Shown piece by piece: positions 1 through 12,774 of a stretch of 64,000 nt of DNA. The notes under the pieces are model-generated. The model did no database searches. It was not told where the DNA came from and saw only the letters and a list, made by a program, of their open reading frames with translations. Position numbers and translations under genes: made by a program. Location of the stretch: the NCBI GenBank assembly GCA_013397455.1, contig VYZB01000035.1, forward strand, positions 753,497 to 817,496, in the 5' to 3' direction. Origin of the DNA: Crotophaga sulcirostris (lineage: Eukaryota; Chordata; Aves; Cuculiformes; Crotophagidae). Each line of letters begins with the position of its first letter. Position 1 is the stretch's first letter.

Positions 1-1355
1 TTTACCTATGGTGATGCTGTTATAGTTCAAGCTGGTTGTTCAGTTATTGGTTAGCAAAATCTCAAAATGTCAGCTCTGAAGAGGTTGGTAGATGCAGGAG
101 CAGAGAAAGAGAAAAGTAACATTTTCCACTCTTAATGTGAAAACAGAAAGTCTTTGACATGCTGTCCTCACATCTGTGTAGTGTCCATAGCTGTAGTTTC
201 ATTTTGGACAATTTGATTCAATGAATATGAAAAAGAGGGAGGGAGGAAGGGAGGAGGAAGAGAGAAATACTGTGAGTAGAGCATCCTACAGTAGGAAAGG
301 GCCCCAGAAATGCCAGAAAGGCCTGTTTCAAAAGTGATATATTAAAATCCACAGGATGCTCCTCATTAACAGCAGCCAACACTGGATCATTTCCTCAGCA
401 CACATATACAGGATTTTACTTCATGTGTGAATCACAATATCTCAAACACCATGAATTAACTAAACCTAGCAATACATCAAGAGGGCTTTTAATCTGTTAT
501 TCAGAATTATTTGTGTTGAGGAACTGCAGTAATTTCGGGTTTAACTTTACAGCATTGAAACCAATACAGGAGGAGGAGAATGACTCTTCCACAATTCAGA
601 ACTTGGGCAAAGCCCATGATAAATAGAGAGTAGGATGAGAGAGGACATTATGAAGGTGTCTCCTTTAGTACCTCCCATTACACATCTCCCCACATTCCTT
701 TACTGACAATTTCAATCTTGGGATCACATGCTGACTTGCATCAGCTAGGTGAGAAAAAGAAAAATGAGGATGAAAAATATCCCTATCAAACCTTCGTACT
801 TAGTAGTGTATAAAAGTGGAGGAAAAGCTGCAGGAGTTAAAGGAAAGCAGGAAGATGGAAAAAAAATTTGAACACTTTGGGCAAATAACTTCAATAACAC
901 CAATAGATTCAAGTATATTTGCATCAACTGAAGTTGGTAAAAATCAGCTATTGTTGTCAAATTACTTTTGCAGCTAATCTCCAGGTGTTCAACACAGACT
1001 TTATTTCACATGCTTTTACAAATGATTATGTGTTTCTTACCTAATTTCTTCTTTTTTCCAAGATCACTGAGAAAGAGCACTGGATTATTTGACATTGAAA
1101 TTAATCTAACTATAGTACACTATGAGTCATCCAGTCTAATATCTAAGTTAGTCACCCAGATTGTCCTGTAGTCAGCAATGAGACAAGAGATCCAGTTTCA
1201 GGTCTGGTTTTAAGATAGGGGGAATAAATCTCCTTGGGGTTACCAGCCCTCTACATGTATCGTGACTCCAATGTGCTTAAATTTGATGTCTTCCAGGACA
1301 TCAAAGGTTAAAACGTACAAAAAGTGGTGCTCAGCTTCCAGATGAGAACCATGGG
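1..1355. other. Unique AT-rich non-coding stretch
   Basis: No gene or recognised repeat is visible. The only local structure is a short purine run (GGGAGGGAGGAAGG-type) at about 231-266. The open frames here are under 75 codons and show no family resemblance. Confidence 0.6.
231..266. repeat. Short homopurine GGGA/GGAA tract
   Basis: An almost pure A/G stretch built from AGGG and GGAA words. It is simple sequence with no associated gene. Confidence 0.7.
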
Positions 1356-1391
1356 TTGTTTGTTTGTTTGTTTGTTAACAAAACCAAACAA
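1356..1391. repeat. (GTTT)n run with inverted AAAC-rich arm
   Basis: Five GTTT units are followed by TTAAC and then by an imperfect complementary arm (AACAAAACCAAACAA), so the stretch can fold back as a short hairpin. It reads as a microsatellite with a local inverted repeat. Confidence 0.6.
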
Positions 1392-1904
1392 GTTTGTTAA
1401 AAAGAAGCTAGAAGATACAACTAAGAATGTGATGGGGTTAATAGTGCAGGCCTCATTGCTGAAATCTCACTATTGGCTCCTCACCTGTCATCTATTAGGT
1501 TAGTCTTCAAAAAGGTTAAAGGAAAGCTGATGTGATTAATTGGCAAAATAGGGTGCTTCATTAGACTCAAGATACTCTCAAAAACTATATCCAGGCAAAG
1601 AACATATACACTAATATACTTTCTAGCATATAGAATATGAAAATATAAGTAAGCCAAAAGAGAGCAAGAAGCAAATGGTGAAGGAATCAAAACCAGGACT
1701 AAATTCTTCTAACACACCAGGAAGGAGCAAAATGCCCTTTAGAGACTCTAGATGGCTAAGTGATGGTCACTCAGAGAAGTTAAATACCACATCAGTGTGT
1801 GATGTTCTGGTCTCCTTCTTTTGAAAAGGGTATATGAAAATTGAAAGAGAGCAATAATGATGACAAAAAGCATGAAACATCATCTACCTGGGGAACAACT
1901 GAGT

Positions 1905-2330
1905 AGGAGTGGGAGTCTTCAGACTGGAAAAGAGGCAACTTGAGTGAGATACGTTAAATGTCTACAAAATCATGAGTGGTTTGAAGAAGATGCTTAGAAA
2001 TTATCTTTTTCGTGTCTTTTCCAATATATGAATTAGGAACCGTCACACAAAAGCAGTAAGATCCAAGTGTGGAGCAAGCAAAAAGAAATGGTTCTTTATG
2101 CAACATAGATCTATAGCTGTTCTTGTACAAGAAAAGAGTTCACATGGCCTCAAAGACAGACTGGACAAGCAGTTGGAGAAAGGATCCATCAAAGATTACT
2201 AAACAGACAAACTTCCTCAGGTTCCCAAAAATTCTCCTCACCCAAAAAAAGCTGGATGTGGCAGAGAACTTAAAGAGGCAAGAATCATGCGTTCTTGTCC
2301 AATCTTTATCTACCCCTAATATTCCATTTA
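1905..2330 (+). mobile_element. Ancient CR1/L3-like LINE 3' fragment
   Basis: The order of words matches the 3' part of old amniote CR1/L3-type LINEs as I know it: 'TCTACAAAATCATGAGTGG', then a degraded 'GAATTAGGAACC' segment, then 'AAAAAGAAATGGTTCTTTATGCAACA' (the aggtatttcttcac-acaacg region; quoted word shortened in the original element), then 'GACTGGACAAGCAGTTGGAG' and 'ATCCATCAAAGATTACTAA'. It is heavily diverged, with no usable reading frame. The element would be a dead, truncated copy in the plus orientation. Boundaries are approximate; a RepeatMasker run would settle the family name. Confidence 0.6.
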
Positions 2331-5300
2331 TAGACTCTGTTGGAGAAGGAAGACCAAATAAGAAGGACACTTGCTCTTAACTAGTGCAGACATTCTTGTG
2401 GCCACTGCTGTATCCCATGTTGATAAAGTGAGATAAAAGCACTAATCAGGATAAAAACCTAATTTTTATACAATTAAACTAGGTAAACCAAAGCCCTTGT
2501 CTTATATATGTAAGATACAGAGATCTGCTCATCTTTTCTTTTCGTGATTCTTTCTTGAAAAATTAGTTGATCCTTCTTCCATTTTCAAGCAGTTCACAGG
2601 GTCACAGGGTCTTGAACAAGTGTTAGTCCCCAGTCGTTCCCATTTATTTTCCTTGTGTTTTCATGTTAGGTTATTGGAGGGCTTGGAGGGGCGGGATTGC
2701 ATTTTTTTTGTATTTCTGGGGAGAGTAATTTTCTGTTTCCAAACTTACCACTTCCAGTTGACAAATATTATTTTATCCAGTATCATTTGCAATACATAAG
2801 CCAGTCTAGTGCTGTGGGTTTCCTAGCAGCTAAATCCTAAGGATTCTAGCAGCATAGTTCGATAGGTGCACTTACTTGTTTAAATGTGTTCTTTCTGGAT
2901 GTGACAGAGGGTTTGAGTGTGTGTGTACTGCATAGGTCTACAGGAGAATATATACTTCCGTTCTTGCAGCAGCAACTCATAAATGCATAATCATGTGTAC
3001 AAGCTGTAAAGGTTCTAGACTGTGAGGTAGCTCTCTGCTATGATATCATTTTTAAAATAATTTATACTCAAAATTCTGTATATTAGACTTTCTTTTCACA
3101 GACTGTCTGAATAGAAACTACCAGCTACTTGAGAGCAGTGTGAGAATCAAGACATGCATTTTTTAGGATAGATTTGTCAGCAACTCATAAAATCTAATTT
3201 CTAACCCTGATGGACTACATTATGGAAAAGCACTGATTAATTAACCTTATGCACATGTGCAGGCAGATGACAGTTAATGTACTTTAAGGAAGGCTGCAGG
3301 TACATCATGGAGAATATGACGTGAATATAGTGGGGAACAAATGAAAAGGACTTTTTAAACCATTAAAAAGAATTCCAAATTCACATAGTGGTTCAGGTGG
3401 TTTTTGTTCATTCGCTTTTATGTGTGTGCATGTATGTGTATTTCAATAGTGCTGAAGGAATTATTTTTGAAAGCAGAAATCTGTAACTCCTTAGTAAAAG
3501 AGCATATGCACTCCAGAAAAAGTGAAAATGCACAAAGCCTTGAGTCAAAATGTCCAGACTTTTTTTCCCTAACCCTAAACCTCTCCATCTTGCCTAGAAT
3601 GTTAGAATTTTACCACGAAGGATATGATGGTATAAAGTAATGAGGGAAAGTCAATAAAAACCTATGCATACAGTTAGTTGACATCAGCAAGAGCTGTCAT
3701 GCTTAAAATACGTGCAAATAGTGTGTATAAGATTGCACAGACATCTGGCAGAGAGAAAATTTTTACTCACATTCAGTACTGGGACAGACAGTAAGATTGC
3801 TGTCTTCAAAGCTATAAAAAAAAGCTCATATGGTTATGCTGAACATGTGGTTGTTCAAGGAAGATGTTTCTCAAAGACTGTCAGGAAAGGGAAAACATAA
3901 CCAAGACAGCTTTTGTATTTCCATGTTTAGTGGTTTACAATAGTGGAATTCAAGGCCTGCTATCTATTATAATGGAAGGCGTATGTAAGTCATGGCATCA
4001 TCTGCTTTAAAGGCCCATAGCTGTTGTTCTTTTCAATCTAGGATCAGACAAAGTGGCGTGACGCTCCACATAATTAAGAGCAACTATCCCACAGCGGCAA
4101 AGAAAGCAGAAGAGATTTCATTGGGAAGCAGGACTGACTACAGTACTTTAGAGACATGTTTGTGAACAGAAGAAGCAAACCAGAGAACGTTCAACAGCAA
4201 AATAGCACCCTGACCCTCTCTGGATTAAATGCTATCAATCAAGTTTAAATTTAGCTCCTACATGGTCCCAGATGAAAAGAAGGTAGTAGGGGTAAGGAAA
4301 GCTTAACGCCTGGGAATATTTGTATTGCATGGTAAGGAAAACAAACCTAAAGTTAACAAAGGGCAGCCTGTAAAAACAAATAGTCCTGATGAGAACTACG
4401 CTGCCACCAGAAAGCTCATTAGCAGCCAGAAGCAGAACTGTCTCTCCACTGTTTCTTTGCTGACTGCCCCCAGCCCAGCGCTACCGCAGTGCTTCTGACT
4501 CAGCTGCTGCCTCCCTCCTAGCGTAACCCCTGAGCACTTGCCAGTACCCACACAATGCATGCCCTCAGCATGAAGAGTATTTCCCCGGGGTAGGCTGGGC
4601 TGGGCTATGATGTGAGACAGGAGTGGAAAAAGAGCAGGAAATATCTGAGCTTTTTTTCAAATAATAGTAATGTATACACGCACGCATAGTAATTGTATTT
4701 TATCTGTTCTAAGATAAACCAGCAGAGGGAAAATTTCAATGTAAAGTGATGTGAATAAACACTGCCATGCCCACCAGCAAGCACGTGGGATTTCAGAAAT
4801 CATGTGAATTCCAAAACCAATGTCCCGTCTGTCATCACCTATTCACTGTGGGGGGAGTCACAGCTGTAGGGCAATGAGACACTCCGTTTCCTCCTGGTGC
4901 ATGGGAAAACACAGCCATGCATTTGAACAGAGCTGCGACATTCAGTGATCAGTAAAGAACACAAAATACCCTTTTCAGCCTTCAGAAACTCGATATAATT
5001 TTAACAAATCTGCATTTAGATACCTAAAAATGAGTAGTTTGATGATGTCGGAGCTCATTTATACAGTGACTTGATATTTTGCACTTGTAAGTTTTATACT
5101 GGTCACAAGGATCTGTTCTGGAGATTGAGTTCATTTGTGGTGGAGTGTTACAACTGCAAGGTAACAAAGTCAGGGTTTTAAGGGTGTGCCAAGGTTATAA
5201 AGGATGTTCAGCACTGGGTTTCTGTTTGCAAATGCCGTTTTGTCCTTTTGTCTTCTCTGTTCAGACCACCAAACTGCTGGTAAAATGGATAAAAAGGTAA

Positions 5301-8039
5301 AAATTCAGTGAATTTCCTCAAATGTAGCAAGTTGAAAGGGAACCTTTCCTCTCTACAACAATCTGAATACTTGTCTGCATCATCATACTACCTTTCACCT
5401 TCCCAACTCCACTGCACTATTTGATTCTTTTCCTCCTCCAAACCCACTCATGCACATTAAGCAACCAACATCTGGGCAGTGTCCTAGTACCTTGTCTATG
5501 GGGCTACATGAATGTACATAAACATAAGCACACACAATCTTTTTAACAACCTTTCATGAGCTTTGCAAGTTTGCCCGTATTAGCAGAAACCAAGGTTAGT
5601 AGGTGCATTGGCTAGGTCAAATCCATTAACCTAGTCACTATCTATTCCCTCATGAGGAAACCCACTGGATTATACACAATCTGGAATAGGTGGCAGAGCT
5701 AGACCCTATGCAACTCGGAAAATGCTGGGTTAGACATGTCTCTTGTAAGATCAGTGGCAAAGTTCCAGTCAACATAGCAGAGAAAACCCTGCTCCAAGGC
5801 TGACTCTTCATTTCCTTACCTGTTACCTGTTCTCTCAGGATACAGTGGGAAGATGAAACTCAAGATAAAACTCTTCGATTTAAAGCACACATATTTGTAT
5901 AACACACTAGTAAAAAATTTTGAGTTCCTTCATTGTTGATGTCTGTATCATTTATTTGTCTACTTGGATGCATGTGAAGTAAAAAGGATAACCATTAAAC
6001 AAGAGGACCCATCCACCATATATACAAATTTAGAAATAAATTTAAACACTCAGTATAAAAAAAAGGCAACTAAGATTTGAATCCAACCTCTTGGAAAATA
6101 GATTAAATAGTAAGAACATAGATCATTTTTCTGATGCAATGTTCATTTTATGAAAGACATGAGCTACAGTAGTATAATAACAATTATGCAAGTAAAGTAT
6201 CTAGCATTTCCAACTATAAATAAGAATGTTTGAGTTTCAAGATTTTGCAATGACATGTATAAACCTATCACTTTAGGGCTTTGATTTCATAAATCTGTAA
6301 TCTAAATGCACATTTTACCAGGGGCAAATTTAAACCTGTATATTCTACAGTTAAAATAAGATGCATCCTTACTTAATTCCTGTTCGTTTGGGTTTTTGGT
6401 ATTGCCTTCAATGGCAATGGGAGTTATAGCAGAATTGCATTTTCCTTTGAAAACAGAATGGGGAAAATAAAAAATAGGGACAGCTACCTATTGTGCTATA
6501 CATTGAGGTGACGTGGAATAAAGAAGAAAGAAAAAATAAATAAATCTACAATATTAATTCAATTTCTCATTAAAAAAATGATTCCTCATTGCCTCACAAT
6601 GTTTCCAAACTCTGGCTTCAGCTTTAGAAAACAGCTCTATGAAGATGAGTTTGATATTCTTCCCCTAAAAAATGTTCAGATAATAAACAGAAAATATGAA
6701 ACTAACAGGGAAGAATGACTGAAAGTTCCCTGTATTGCTGTGAAGAATGTGGGAAAATCACAGACAGTCTTAGACTGACATTATTTTCCAGAGGTATTTA
6801 AAATAAAGTTTCCTTTGAAATCCCATGAGAAACACCCTTGTCCTGGTATGTCTAATGGAAAGAATGTCAGCAAAATTCTTCAAAAAAATCACACAAGTGG
6901 TAAAATGTCCATAGGTAAAAAACACTAGGTGAGTCCGTACTCTCCTTCCCAGCTCTATAGTGTGATACCAGACTGGTATTTACCTTCAAAAAAGGTGCTC
7001 TTCTGATTTGGCAAATATGATGATGAGGAGGAAAGAAAAAGAACACAACTACAGGTTGAGGTTATTTCAGGCTCCACATGTGTTCATCATTGATTGCTCA
7101 ACAGAGCTGTGACCACACTGGCTGGCTCATCTGAGTGCTGGTGGCAAGTACAGTAACAAACACAGAAAAGCACCTCCTGTTTTTCAGGGCTGTAACCAAA
7201 CTCCTACTGTCCTAGTTTGGTAGTAGGCACTGTAAAATGTGGTGCGAAGCAGCGTGAAGCACGTCCTGTGGCTTCGGTTGCATGGTGTTAGACGATGCCC
7301 CCAGAGCAGATTTATATGTCTCCTTGGCTGCAGACCTGAATAAGAATGGAGAAAAAAAAGGGCAGAAATTATAGAAAATGATGGCAAGCATTCAGGATTT
7401 CGCACTGTTTTACTGACGTAGCTTAGCCTTCAGACAGCTCTGCCAATAGAAGTGTTTGAAGGTCTGTTTGGATGAAGGTATGCCTCTGCGGGGTGCCCAA
7501 GACCAGCCACAGGAGCAGAGCTGGTGGGTATTGACCTGCTTCTCCATCCTCCTCCCAGTGGCCCAGACTGCTGTCTGAGACTGCCTGACCATCTTCAGGA
7601 CCTGGATGGCTTTGGGAGCGGTTCTTGTATTAAACCCTAGTCACAGGTCAGTCACTTCCCCTGGTTGTACTTCCCCTAAAAATACCCACATCTTGTGGCT
7701 TCTGTAGTCACATAACTTCATGTCTCTGTTACTCCTTCCCCAGAGGAATGAAGTATGTTGAGCTGCTGGCAGTTAAACTGTATTTAAAGGCATTTTTATT
7801 TTCTGAATCATATTCAGCGTGATGCTTATTTTGATTATATTTTATGCAGAGTGCTGTAAGATGCATGCATGAAAGCCTGTCCATAAATAAACATGTCTCT
7901 AAAAGTCCTTATTTATTTTCTTTGACTCAATTCTTGCTCCTTTCCCGAGGTGCACAAAAGTTGGGATATACAGTTTCTGAAGCCCAACCACAAAACCCAG
8001 ACACCACATGATGTCAAACAGCCTCTTTACATCACTGCT
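2331..8039. other. Unique non-coding stretch
   Basis: AT-rich sequence without recognisable genes or young repeats. A slightly GC-richer patch around 4430-4620 holds a TGACTCAGC word at 4496-4504, which is an AP-1/Maf-type core. A weak MIR-like similarity near 5640-5740 was not strong enough to call. Open frames are short. Confidence 0.55.
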
Positions 8040-9290
8040 GTGAGGTCTCAGAATGCTGGAGGGAAACCCACCTCATGGACATCTGCCCTGGGGCACAAGC
8101 AGCTGGAACCGCCTTGGGGGAACCAACTACTGTGGGGGGCTGGTTCTCTCCAAAAGCCTCAGCTTGGGGGGGTGACAGAAAAAGCCTGGCTGGGGAAACA
8201 TGCTATAAACGCACTGCAAGTGGCTGCCTCCTGCTCCTGGAAGCTGCCAACAATCACAGGGGCTGTGTGTGAGGGGCAAAAACCTCAACCCCGGCAAAGG
8301 TCCTGGTGAAGGTGCTGTGGCCCGGTCATGTCCCAGGCCAGGGCTCAGACCCCCTCAGGGTACCCATGGGCAAGGGAAAATCACCTGCTCCCTGGCCTGG
8401 GTGAAGGCAGGGGTGGCAGGGTCAACTCTGTGCGGGGCTGGGAATCAAACAGCAATGGCAGGCATTGGTCTGCTCGTCAAAGAACCTCTTTGAGGCCAAT
8501 AAAAAAGCAATTCATTTGCTGTTCGTGGTTGGGCCCTGTGGAAGCGGCGAGGCTGAGAACAAGCCTGTGAACAGCCCTGGTTGGAGGGCAGCCAGGGGAG
8601 GCCGCCCTGCCGGCTTTCACAGGACCTCTTGCTGCCGCCGGTCACCCACAGGCAGCCTCAAGCGCAGCTTGGGCCGCCTGGCCATGGTGGTCCTCCTCCC
8701 CCCACGCTGCACCCCACGCCCTCGGCACTGCCTGCAGAGCCTCCCCAAGCTCAGCTCTGCCAAACCAGCTGTCTCCTGACAGGAGAAAATAATCTGGGAT
8801 CAAGGACAGGAAATGGGATCCGCACACGCAGGAGAGATGAGAAACTCATGTTTTGTGGCAAACCCCCCTCCATTGATGCACTCCCCCTGCCCCAGGCAAA
8901 GACAAATGAAAATAAAACCAGTGGAATAAAAGCAGGTATTTTTTTTTAACCTTTGTGTGAAAAAAAACAAAAATGAAAGAAAAGCATCTAAGCGCATTTT
9001 TTTCTGGCATCAATGCTCTCTCCTGCTCTGGTTCCCACGACAGCTTCCACGCCCTCACTACAAATGCACGCGGCTGTTCAAATACCCAGGGGGGTTGCTG
9101 AGAGGTGTGCCACATGGAAAACCACCAGCAAATGCCAGCAGGAGGGCAGCAGCCCTGTACAGTTAGTTGTGAGCCCCAGTAAACTTCTGCCTCTGGCTCC
9201 TGCCCCTCGCACATCTGTGTTTCAACACCCCTGTGATCTTGCACACTGCTGCTGCAGCCCATGCTGCCTGGAAATATTTTGAGTGACCAA
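8040..9290. other. GC-rich block of unknown origin
   Basis: This stretch is strikingly richer in G and C than everything on either side, with CTGG, GGGG and CCCC-rich words, and it keeps open frames in several phases on both strands (up to about 138 codons). That pattern is expected when stop codons are rare through composition alone. No frame resembles a known protein. There is no CpG clustering typical of a promoter island. It contains two AATAAA words, near 8499 and 8912. It could be an old repeat, an exon of a non-coding RNA or a GC-biased segment; the sequence alone does not decide. Confidence 0.4.
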
Positions 9291-10689
9291 ATGTGTTGCT
9301 TAGAAGAAGAAAATAGCCTTTGATATGTTTCTCAAAAACAGGCGACTAAAGAAAAGAAACCCACAAGCCCTCTGAGACAGCCAGGCGGCAGGAAAGTGGC
9401 TACCAGTCTGTCCTGTGCAGAGTGATGGCCAACTGCCAGGAATGAGTGGAACCATCTGGTCCTGTTGCCCTCCATCCTAGTTGCCTTTAGGAAGAGGGTG
9501 TTTAATAGGGATGAGTTCGCTGCTCCAGCACCATTGCTGTAGCCATGCAACCAAAGTGTTTGTCAACATGCGAATGATGGCACCTTGGCTGAAGAGGTCT
9601 GGATTGTGTGCATGGTTCTTCTTCATAAAAGCCAGTTGCACCATTTGCCTCACAAAGAGCCTAAGTGGGAAACCAGGAGCCATGAGGGAAACTTCCCAGC
9701 AAGTCAAAAGCATATTTTTCTTCTAATTGCATAGAAACTATCCTGGCCTTTTGGAATCAGTGATAATTGAACTAAATAGTAGCTGAGGAGAAATAGCTAA
9801 AATTTTAGTGTCTGCTCTTTTTAGGTAATAACAGGTCTTCAGCAGAAGTGCTGGAAGCCCAGTATGTCCTGCTACCAGACTATATCAACTTTATGAGGGG
9901 CCTTTCTGTTTCCTTAAACCTTTATTGAATTAGATCTAAGGAAGCTGCTTATGTCTCCTCATTGTCTCACTGTCACTAGGTTTAAATGGAAATCTATTCA
10001 CTGAAATCCCGTTTTTCATCAGCCATTTTTTCCCAGATCAGATGTCAATACTGTCTTTATTGGGAAGGAACAGGGTCATGCCTGAACAATGTTGTGTTCT
10101 TTTAACAAACAACACAGGTTTCCACAGCTTACTTTTCACCCCTTTATGTTCCCACAGAAATATTAAATTCCTTAGTGCTATCCCTTATGGCGCTTTCTTC
10201 TTCTCTCTTTTTCCTACTGATTCATATCAAGGTGCATGTTTTCCCACAAACAACTCATCTTAATGCACACCTCTGTCAGTTAACAGTGCAGCTTCTCTCT
10301 ATGAAAAAAAAATGCAGCAAAAATGTTCATAAAAAAAGGTGCAAATGCATGAAACTTTTCCACTATCTGACAGAAAAATGATACAACAGATGAAATTTGC
10401 AAGAACTTATTGGTTCTATGAGGCATAGTCCAGTTCTTCATTCAGTGAACAAATCTAAAGCAGACAGATCTAGTGGAAGAAAATACATCTTGGAACAAAA
10501 CTGATGGACTAGACGGAACAATAAAATCCTGAAAGTCCTTATGCAGTTTCAACCTAATCCAAGTGGCACCTAAACTTGAAGAAACTATCCTAAAACTATG
10601 TAGACACTGAAAGGTCTACCATGGGGATGAACAAGAGTATCTTGCCTGTAAGAGTTTGACAACCAAGCTCCAATTGACATCTAAGCCCG
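9291..10689. other. Unique non-coding stretch
   Basis: No gene, RNA or repeat is recognised. Short open frames only, with composition returning to AT-rich. Confidence 0.55.
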
Positions 10690-11468
10690 ATTCCCGCCTG
10701 GACAAGGGGATTGAATGTACCCTTAGTAAATTTGTGGATGATACTAAGCTGGGCGATAGCGTTGATCTGCTTGAAGGAAGGGAGGCTCTGCACAGGGATC
10801 TGGACAGGTTGGATCAATGGGCTGAAACCAACGGGATGAGGTTCAACAAGACCAAGTGCCGAGTCCTGCACTTAGGACACAACAACCCCAGGGAGCATTA
10901 CAGGCTTGGGGAAAAATGGCCAGGGAGCTGCCTGTCAGAGAAGGATGCGGGGGTGTCAGTTGACAACCAGCTGAATATGAGCCAGCAATGTGACCAAGTG
11001 GCCAAGAAGGCCAAGGGTATCTTGGCCTGTATCAGAAACAACGTGGCCAGCAGGAGCAGGGCAGTGATTGTGCCCCTGTACTCAGCACTGGTGAGGCCGC
11101 ACCTCGAGTGCTGTGTGCAGTTCTGGGCCCCTCATTAAAAGAAGGACATTGAGGTGCTGGAACCTGTCCAGAGAATGGCAATGAGACTGGTGAAGGGGCT
11201 GGAGAACAAGTCTTATGAGGACCAGCTGAGGGAATTGGGGCTGTTTAGCTGAGTGAAGAGGAGGCTGAGGGGAGACCTCATCACTTTCTACAACTGCCTG
11301 AAAGGAGGTTGTAGTGAGGTGAGTGTTGGTCTCTTCTCCCAAGTGACAGGTGATAGGACGAGGGAAAATGGCCGCAAGTTGCGCCAGGGGAGGTTTAGAC
11401 TAGACATTAGGACAATTTTCTTTACTGAAAGTGTGGTCAGGCACTGGCACAGCTGCACGGGGAGGTGA
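10690..11468 (+). pseudogene. CR1 ORF2 reverse-transcriptase C-terminal remnant
   Basis: Decayed coding part of the CR1 copy. The frame opens before the element and continues to a TAA near 11136. A second piece resumes through KRRLRGDLI and ends at [13 protein letters not shown] near 11468. Against the usual CR1 pattern it has two in-frame stops and one frameshift, and it lacks the catalytic palm and the whole endonuclease domain, so no active enzyme can be made. Confidence 0.85.
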
Positions 11469-11616
11469 TTGAGTCACCATCCCTGGATGTGTCTAAAAGA
11501 CAGGTAGATGAGTTTCTCAGGGACATAGTTTAGTAATTAGACAGGTGCAGTTGGACTCTATGATCTCAAAGGTCTTTTCCAACCAGATGATTAGACGATT
11601 CTATGATTCTATGATC
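10690..11616 (+). mobile_element. Truncated CR1 retrotransposon (3' end, plus strand)
   Basis: This is a 5'-truncated avian CR1 LINE. CR1 ORF2 encodes an endonuclease and reverse transcriptase that copy the element by target-primed reverse transcription. Only the C-terminal part of the polymerase frame remains: the open frame before 11138 carries the typical words [55 protein letters not shown] stop interrupts the frame at about 11136, where other copies read YKKDIEVL. A TGA follows after ELGLFS near 11250, and a one-base loss near 11452 shifts the frame. The 3' end is the standard avian tail with repeated ATTCTATG units at 11597-11616. The copy is non-functional. Its 3' untranslated words (TTTCTCAGGGACATAGTTTAG) resemble those of the copies at 19698 and 21908. 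Confidence 0.95.
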
Positions 11617-11633
11617 TTCCAGATTCATACAGC

Positions 11634-11680
11634 CCTATAGCTCCCATTGAAGTCACTGAGGGCCAGGATTTATGTTCATA
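11634..11680. repeat. Possible ancient interspersed repeat fragment
   Basis: The words CTCCCATTGAAGTCACTGAG and GGGCCAGGATTT match, as I remember it, an old amniote repeat that contains the CCATTGACTTCAATGGGAG motif. Short and degraded; the family is not named. Confidence 0.3.
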
Positions 11681-12682
11681 AATAGCTCCTTTTCTGTAAA
11701 GTGCCCAAATTCTCTGTGGATCCTCTAAGCACCCCTCCAGAAATGTCTAGTGTCCCTGTAATTTATACTGTAAACTCCCTACAGTGGAGAAGACGGCTGA
11801 GCTGAATTCAGAGCGAGAGAGACAGAGAGCAGGGACTGTCAGTAGTATTTCTTGGTAGTCATCGAAGTGCAATATGAGATGTTCCCCATACTGTCCACGC
11901 TAACATCTGTATACAAGAAACAGAGAGAGTTGTAACCACAGAGAGAGATGTATTTCATGTGGTATACTTCTGTTTGGAGTATGCTGTTCTGGGTGACTTC
12001 AGTGCATTTTCACAAGTAAACGATGTTCTTGTGTTTGTATTAAAATGTTAATTCATCTTTTTTAAGTTTTAAGCCATAGTTTTAAAGAAATATGAGAAAG
12101 ACCTTGCCCCCTGCAGATGTGTATCAATCTACAAAAGATACAATATGGCTTGTGATGCCAGTAGGACTAGTATAGGTTCTTTGATGCTTAAGTATGGGAA
12201 TTTATGAAGCATATTTAGTGTTATTCCATGTGGTCTGGTAGAAATATTGTCAAAAAGAGTTGAAAATGGATATTGGATGTGATATACAAGACTACAAAAG
12301 GAGAGTCAAGTCTTTAGGATTGCTAAATTATATAAACAGATTTTAAAAACGGGGAGCTGCTACAGTCAGAAAGTTGCAGTGAACTATTGAAGGAAGCAAG
12401 AGCTGCATATCCTGAAGTGACTTGTGTAGATTGAAACAGAAAGAAGAGTAACACAAAGTCTTTTGGTGGATCGTATTTGTCTAGGCTGAAAAATAAAAAG
12501 TGCTGGCAAGACTTGGACACAGACCACAGTTTCAAAACTGGTTTACCCTTCATATGAGTACGCAATCTAGAAGAGATCAAGCAACTGAAAATTTTCCATC
12601 ACTATCTTTTAACTGAAAAGCAAAATTTTAAGTACAGAAGTACACCTTAAAAGGATACTATCCTAAAAACCTGGACATTCTG

Positions 12683-12774
12683 TAAAAAAAACAAACCAAA
12701 CCAAACACAAACAAAAAAACAACCAGCCAAACAAACAAAAAAAACCACAAAAAAACCCAACAACAACAAAACCA
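12683..12774. repeat. A/C-only low-complexity tract
   Basis: About 90 bases built almost only of A and C (CAAA, CCAAA and ACAAC words) with a single G. Strong strand asymmetry; simple sequence. Confidence 0.85.

Noticed and set aside
5640..5740. MIR-like words (CATGAGGAAACCCACTGG, GGTGGCAGAGCTAGACC)
   Set aside because: Spacing and intervening sequence do not follow the MIR core well enough to call without an alignment.
8581..9262. Overlapping open frames of 122 and 138 codons on opposite strands
   Set aside because: They lie in the GC-rich block where stops are rare in all frames; no splice signals, start context or family resemblance supports either.
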